From: Xestospongia muta
Lineage: Eukaryota > Porifera > Demospongiae > Haplosclerida > Petrosiidae
Assembly (NCBI GenBank): GCA_963693285.1
Contig: OY848918.1
Location: 13,142,263 to 13,206,262, forward strand
DNA: 64,000 nucleotides
Direction of reading: 5' to 3'
Shown in pieces: positions 60,844 to 64,000 of this stretch. How positions within the stretch are numbered: position 1 is the stretch's first letter; each line of letters opens with the position of its first letter. The position numbers and the translations under genes were made by a program. The notes under the pieces are model-generated. The model saw only the letters and a program-made list of their open reading frames with translations. It did not search any database and had not been told where the DNA came from.

Positions 60844-63016
60844 CTTGTGTCAGTGAGCAGAGGAAAATCACAAAATCTAAAGAGGTGGTTAGATAAGAAA
60901 GTCCATATTTTGCAGTATAAGCCATTTTGATTAGTAGGTGGAGCTAATACACGTGGTGTCAACGATACCTTGTCTACAACTTGTCCAGTGTTCCTAGAGA
61001 CAAAACAGGACGGTCCTTGCGAGGAGACAGAGGTTCTTTTATCAAAGAGTATGTTTGTGCAAATATCTATAATTCAATAACAACATTACCAATAAGCCGC
61101 TTAAACTTAATTATTACTTTCTCATCCTAGTTGGTCTCACAAGCGAGACCCAATCTCTACGGTTGAACGACGGGCTGGGAAGGGTCTGGGGGAGTTGTAA
61201 TGGAGTAATTTGTTCTGTTGGCATTAAATATTGCATACCAATGAAATTGTAACAAAGTAAGCAATTCAATGTAAATATTGTCATATTTTGTAGTATTGTA
61301 TTTTAAAACTTATGTGAAAAATTTGGACTTGATTACTGTTGAGTTACTGTAAAGGTACATCACTACATTCATTACAATGAATGTTTTATGAGAGTTATGA
61401 AGTTAAATATTACATACCAATGAAATTGTAACGTGTCATAAAAAAGGCATTTCAATGTAAATGCCATGTATTGTCATAATGTTTCATGAGAGTTATGAAG
61501 TTATCTTAAAGTCAGTGTCCCTAATACTAACAGTAGTAATTCCCTTTTCTAATTGATAGTATCCAATACTTTTTGGTATTATTTTGAATGTTTTATCTAG
61601 TTCCATCTTTAACTGCTTTAAGATCATGTCCCACCCATCATTATTACAGAACTACTCTTCATTGGACATCTTGTCTCATACTTAGACTGATGTTTTTCAA
61701 TGTCTGATCTCTCAGTGATGTTCTGGACTGAAGTTTTTGGACTAATGTTCCAGATAAGTTGAGTTATCTCTTACACCATTCGTATTTTAATTCATTGGTG
61801 GAAAATTTTCTCTCTCTTTCTCTATGTTCTTAACTTAAACATCTCATCACTTTGTTGGATCTGAAGCTCATCACTGGACATCTTGTGTTTCTTTGTCATT
61901 TTTGAGTTTGGTCATCTTAGTCTTTTTTCTTTTATTATTTTTATAATTTTCATAATCACCACATAACTTTAACATATACTGTGTTTACACTATATCAATT
62001 ATACTATCACTGAAGTTAGTTACTTGTCTTGACATGACATTTTAACAATATTACTACATGTGATTTTATTTTCTAAAATGGTGTTTGTTGGGTACAAGAC
62101 TTGGTGAATAAATGTGATCATTTTGTGTCATCTTGTTAATGTGCCAAAACAAAAGAATTTTTTATTATACAGTATCGTATATGTATTATTATAGTTTTAG
62201 GGGTTTCTACAAAATGTTCTTTCAATTAGATTAGAAATAATAAAAAAATCAATACATTTCAAGGGGGTGTTCTCCAGTGAATGATGACATTGTGTGGAAA
62301 GTAGTGATAATGTCAGTGTCAGTAAGTAGTAAATTTATTTCCCTCCTAAAAAAATATGAACCAGCATTCATTTTTAGTTTCAAATGACAAGAAAATATTA
62401 AACAATCATTGATAAATTGAACAGTCATTTTGTTTTTAATACAATAATAGAAACATTACTAGTTAGTATATGTATTTGAGTGAGATTAAAAAATCATTTT
62501 AGTGAATGAATTTAACAAACAGTTGCTTGCTAGTTGCCACAATAAAAGGAAATATCTAGAGTACTGGTAATATACTTCAATGGGAAAAGATTTTAGTGTA
62601 CGAGACCAAATAGCACTTAAAATGATTACAAGAAAATTTGACATTCTATTATTATTGGAGATCTGCCTTCTTTAGTTACTAGTACTTCTATTAACAAGTC
62701 TTTAGTTTTTTGAAATGAAGAGATAAATGCTTTGCTATAAAACCACACCTTCTGTGAACAATATTGTAAGCTTCTTTTTTTGTTTAAAAGTATGTATGTT
62801 TGGTGTTTTTGATACATCTATGTATCAATTTTATTTAACTCCTATTAAACTTTTTAATTAAATAGAACTCCTATCTCAAAGTCTAATCAAAGTTTTTGTT
62901 TCAGTGTGGAAGATAGAGTTGAACACTTTGCCTTATATTTCTCTATGAACATCACATCAAGACAGAAAATGAGGAAAGATAAGTACATTACATTATATAG
63001 ACACATTTAGACTTAC
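60844..63016. other. Intergenic region with a partial tandem duplication
   Basis: No gene supported. About 61221-61300 and 61400-61485 repeat each other (TACCAATGAAATTGTAAC followed by TTCAATGTAAAT and ATTGTCATA), giving a period of about 178 bp. A small palindrome GGTCTC...GAGACC is at about 61134-61151. The last exon of the PCMT gene may lie here, but I could not identify it. Confidence 0.5.
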
Positions 63017-63185
63017 TTGGTACTTGTTTCTCTTTGTCAGTTAGTGGTACATATATCACACCCATCAATCTCTCTTTCTTGATAGTACCATCTGATAACT
63101 TGTCATACTGTTCTAACCACTGATTACCTCCTACTGGTCCTACTGGTATCACTAAACGACCACCAGGTTTGAGTTGCTCAATTAA
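63017..63185 (-). CDS. PCMT1: Intact exon of a PCMT gene
   Basis: A 169-nt exon with a good acceptor and donor (GTAAGT). It encodes [16 protein letters not shown], then [13 protein letters not shown], then [17 protein letters not shown], which matches the C-terminal third of animal protein-L-isoaspartate O-methyltransferase almost residue for residue, without stops. The corresponding part of the pseudogene at 58-60.8 kb is broken. Upstream exons are expected to the right, beyond the window, because 63186-64000 holds none that I can find. It is probably part of a working gene; otherwise it is a lone duplicated exon. Confidence 0.8.
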
Positions 63186-64000
63186 CTATATAAAAAGACA
63201 AAAACATTTGTTCAGAAAATATAAATCAACTATACATGTACATGTACATGTATACATACATGTACATGTACATGTACAAACGTTAGCTAATTAACATACA
63301 AATTTAGCTACAACGTATGCCACTCACTTATTGTGCCTATAGATCAATTGCCCTAAAGAAATCTCTACCAAGCTACTTAACTAATAGCCTTCAAAGTCTT
63401 TTCTTTAATTCCTTAAAGATCTCTCGAGATCACAGCAGTAATCTTGCAAGATTCTTGCTGTGATTTACAAAATAACCCACAAGATCTTGATATAAATTTT
63501 TATCAGGGAATAACTGGTTATTAATCACTTCCTTAGCAACGACAGAATTATTAAAGCACTTTAAGGGGTCTAGTCTATTATTCATAAATGAATTATATGT
63601 AGAAATACATTAAACAAGAAGGTTGCATATAAAAGGGTGTACCCAGGGCGAATTAATTAATATGGCCTTGTGTTACTTGACCTTATCTTTGACCACTGTT
63701 TCATAGACCAGCACTTGTTCAGTGCTACTATAGTGTAGTTCCACATATATGTAGGCATTATCATGTGTCAAATTCATGTGATTTTCAAATTGAAAATGGT
63801 GACTGTTTTCGTGAATGCTCTAAAGAAGCACCCAAGATTGGGTCCTCGCTATCAAATGGAGATCAGTTTTCTTGATGATGACTCGAAGAAAAGATTCTGC
63901 TACAACTAATGACTGGTATTGATGATGATGGTGGTGGCAAAGAAGAAGTGGTGTCAGATGGCTCAGACTGATGACGCCAACAGTTTTTCAGTGTCAGCTG
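63186..64000. other. Presumed PCMT intron and flank, with TGTACA microsatellite
   Basis: At about 63233-63278 lies a self-complementary TACATG/CATGTA repeat that can form hairpins. An ORF of 37 codons (63796-63909, plus strand, MVTVFVNALKKH) has no recognised relative. No PCMT exon seen. Confidence 0.5.

Noticed and set aside
63796..63909. 37-codon ORF MVTVFVNALKKH near the right edge
   Set aside because: Too short and unlike any family I know; could be an exon of a gene or transposon beyond the window.
1..64000. tRNA, rRNA or other structured RNA genes
   Set aside because: I saw no cloverleaf with conserved A/B boxes and no rRNA-like sequence; a covariance-model scan would be needed to be sure.

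Overview
The window is AT-rich, intron-dense animal DNA with canonical GT/AG splice sites, short introns and many decayed transposons. Gene content (an RNF213-type giant ATPase with SAM domains, a Rab-type GTPase, a Kelch protein, an AIG1/GIMAP GTPase, PCMT fragments) and compactness suggest an early-branching metazoan, most likely a demosponge such as Amphimedon. That identification is inference.

Layout. (1) 1-3617: the 3' end (nine last exons) of an upstream RNF213-like gene. (2) 3618-6850: broken tandem copies of the same 3' end, each joined to a fragment of a Rab-type gene, plus a 621-bp element with 17-bp terminal inverted repeats (5916-6536). (3) 7020-8221: a decayed Ty3-type retroelement on the minus strand, with another inverted-repeat element nested in it. 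(4) 9123-41437, plus strand: a giant gene for which I can build a 72-exon model whose splice phases all agree, coding for about 5,340 aa. It has three P-loops (GLPGNGKT, GETGVGKT, GPPGSSKT) in the RNF213 AAA order, a long E3-shell-like region with no visible RING or RZ zinc finger, and two C-terminal SAM-like domains. (5) 41817-47284: Ty3 pol debris fused to a third, frameshifted copy of the 3' end (exons 62-72). (6) 47767-48429, minus: intact intronless Rab-type GTPase, the source of the fragments in (2). (7) 48667-50393, minus: six-exon Kelch gene, head-to-head across about 100 bp with a two-exon small membrane protein gene (50496-52115, plus). (8) 52.1-55.9 kb: mini- and microsatellites and a duplicated non-coding block. 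(9) 55915-56631, minus: intronless AIG1/GIMAP GTPase. (10) 58058-60843, minus: a multi-exon PCMT pseudogene with several stops; 63017-63185, minus: an intact PCMT exon.

RNF213 and GIMAP-type GTPases both belong to cell-autonomous defence in other animals, and the tandem RNF213-like array shows the birth-and-death turnover typical of such genes. The most notable object is the RNF213-scale ATPase that seems to have lost its zinc E3 modules and gained a double SAM tail, together with the serial duplication of that tail with the neighbouring Rab gene. I built all exon boundaries by eye from splice signals and phase; no homology search was run.
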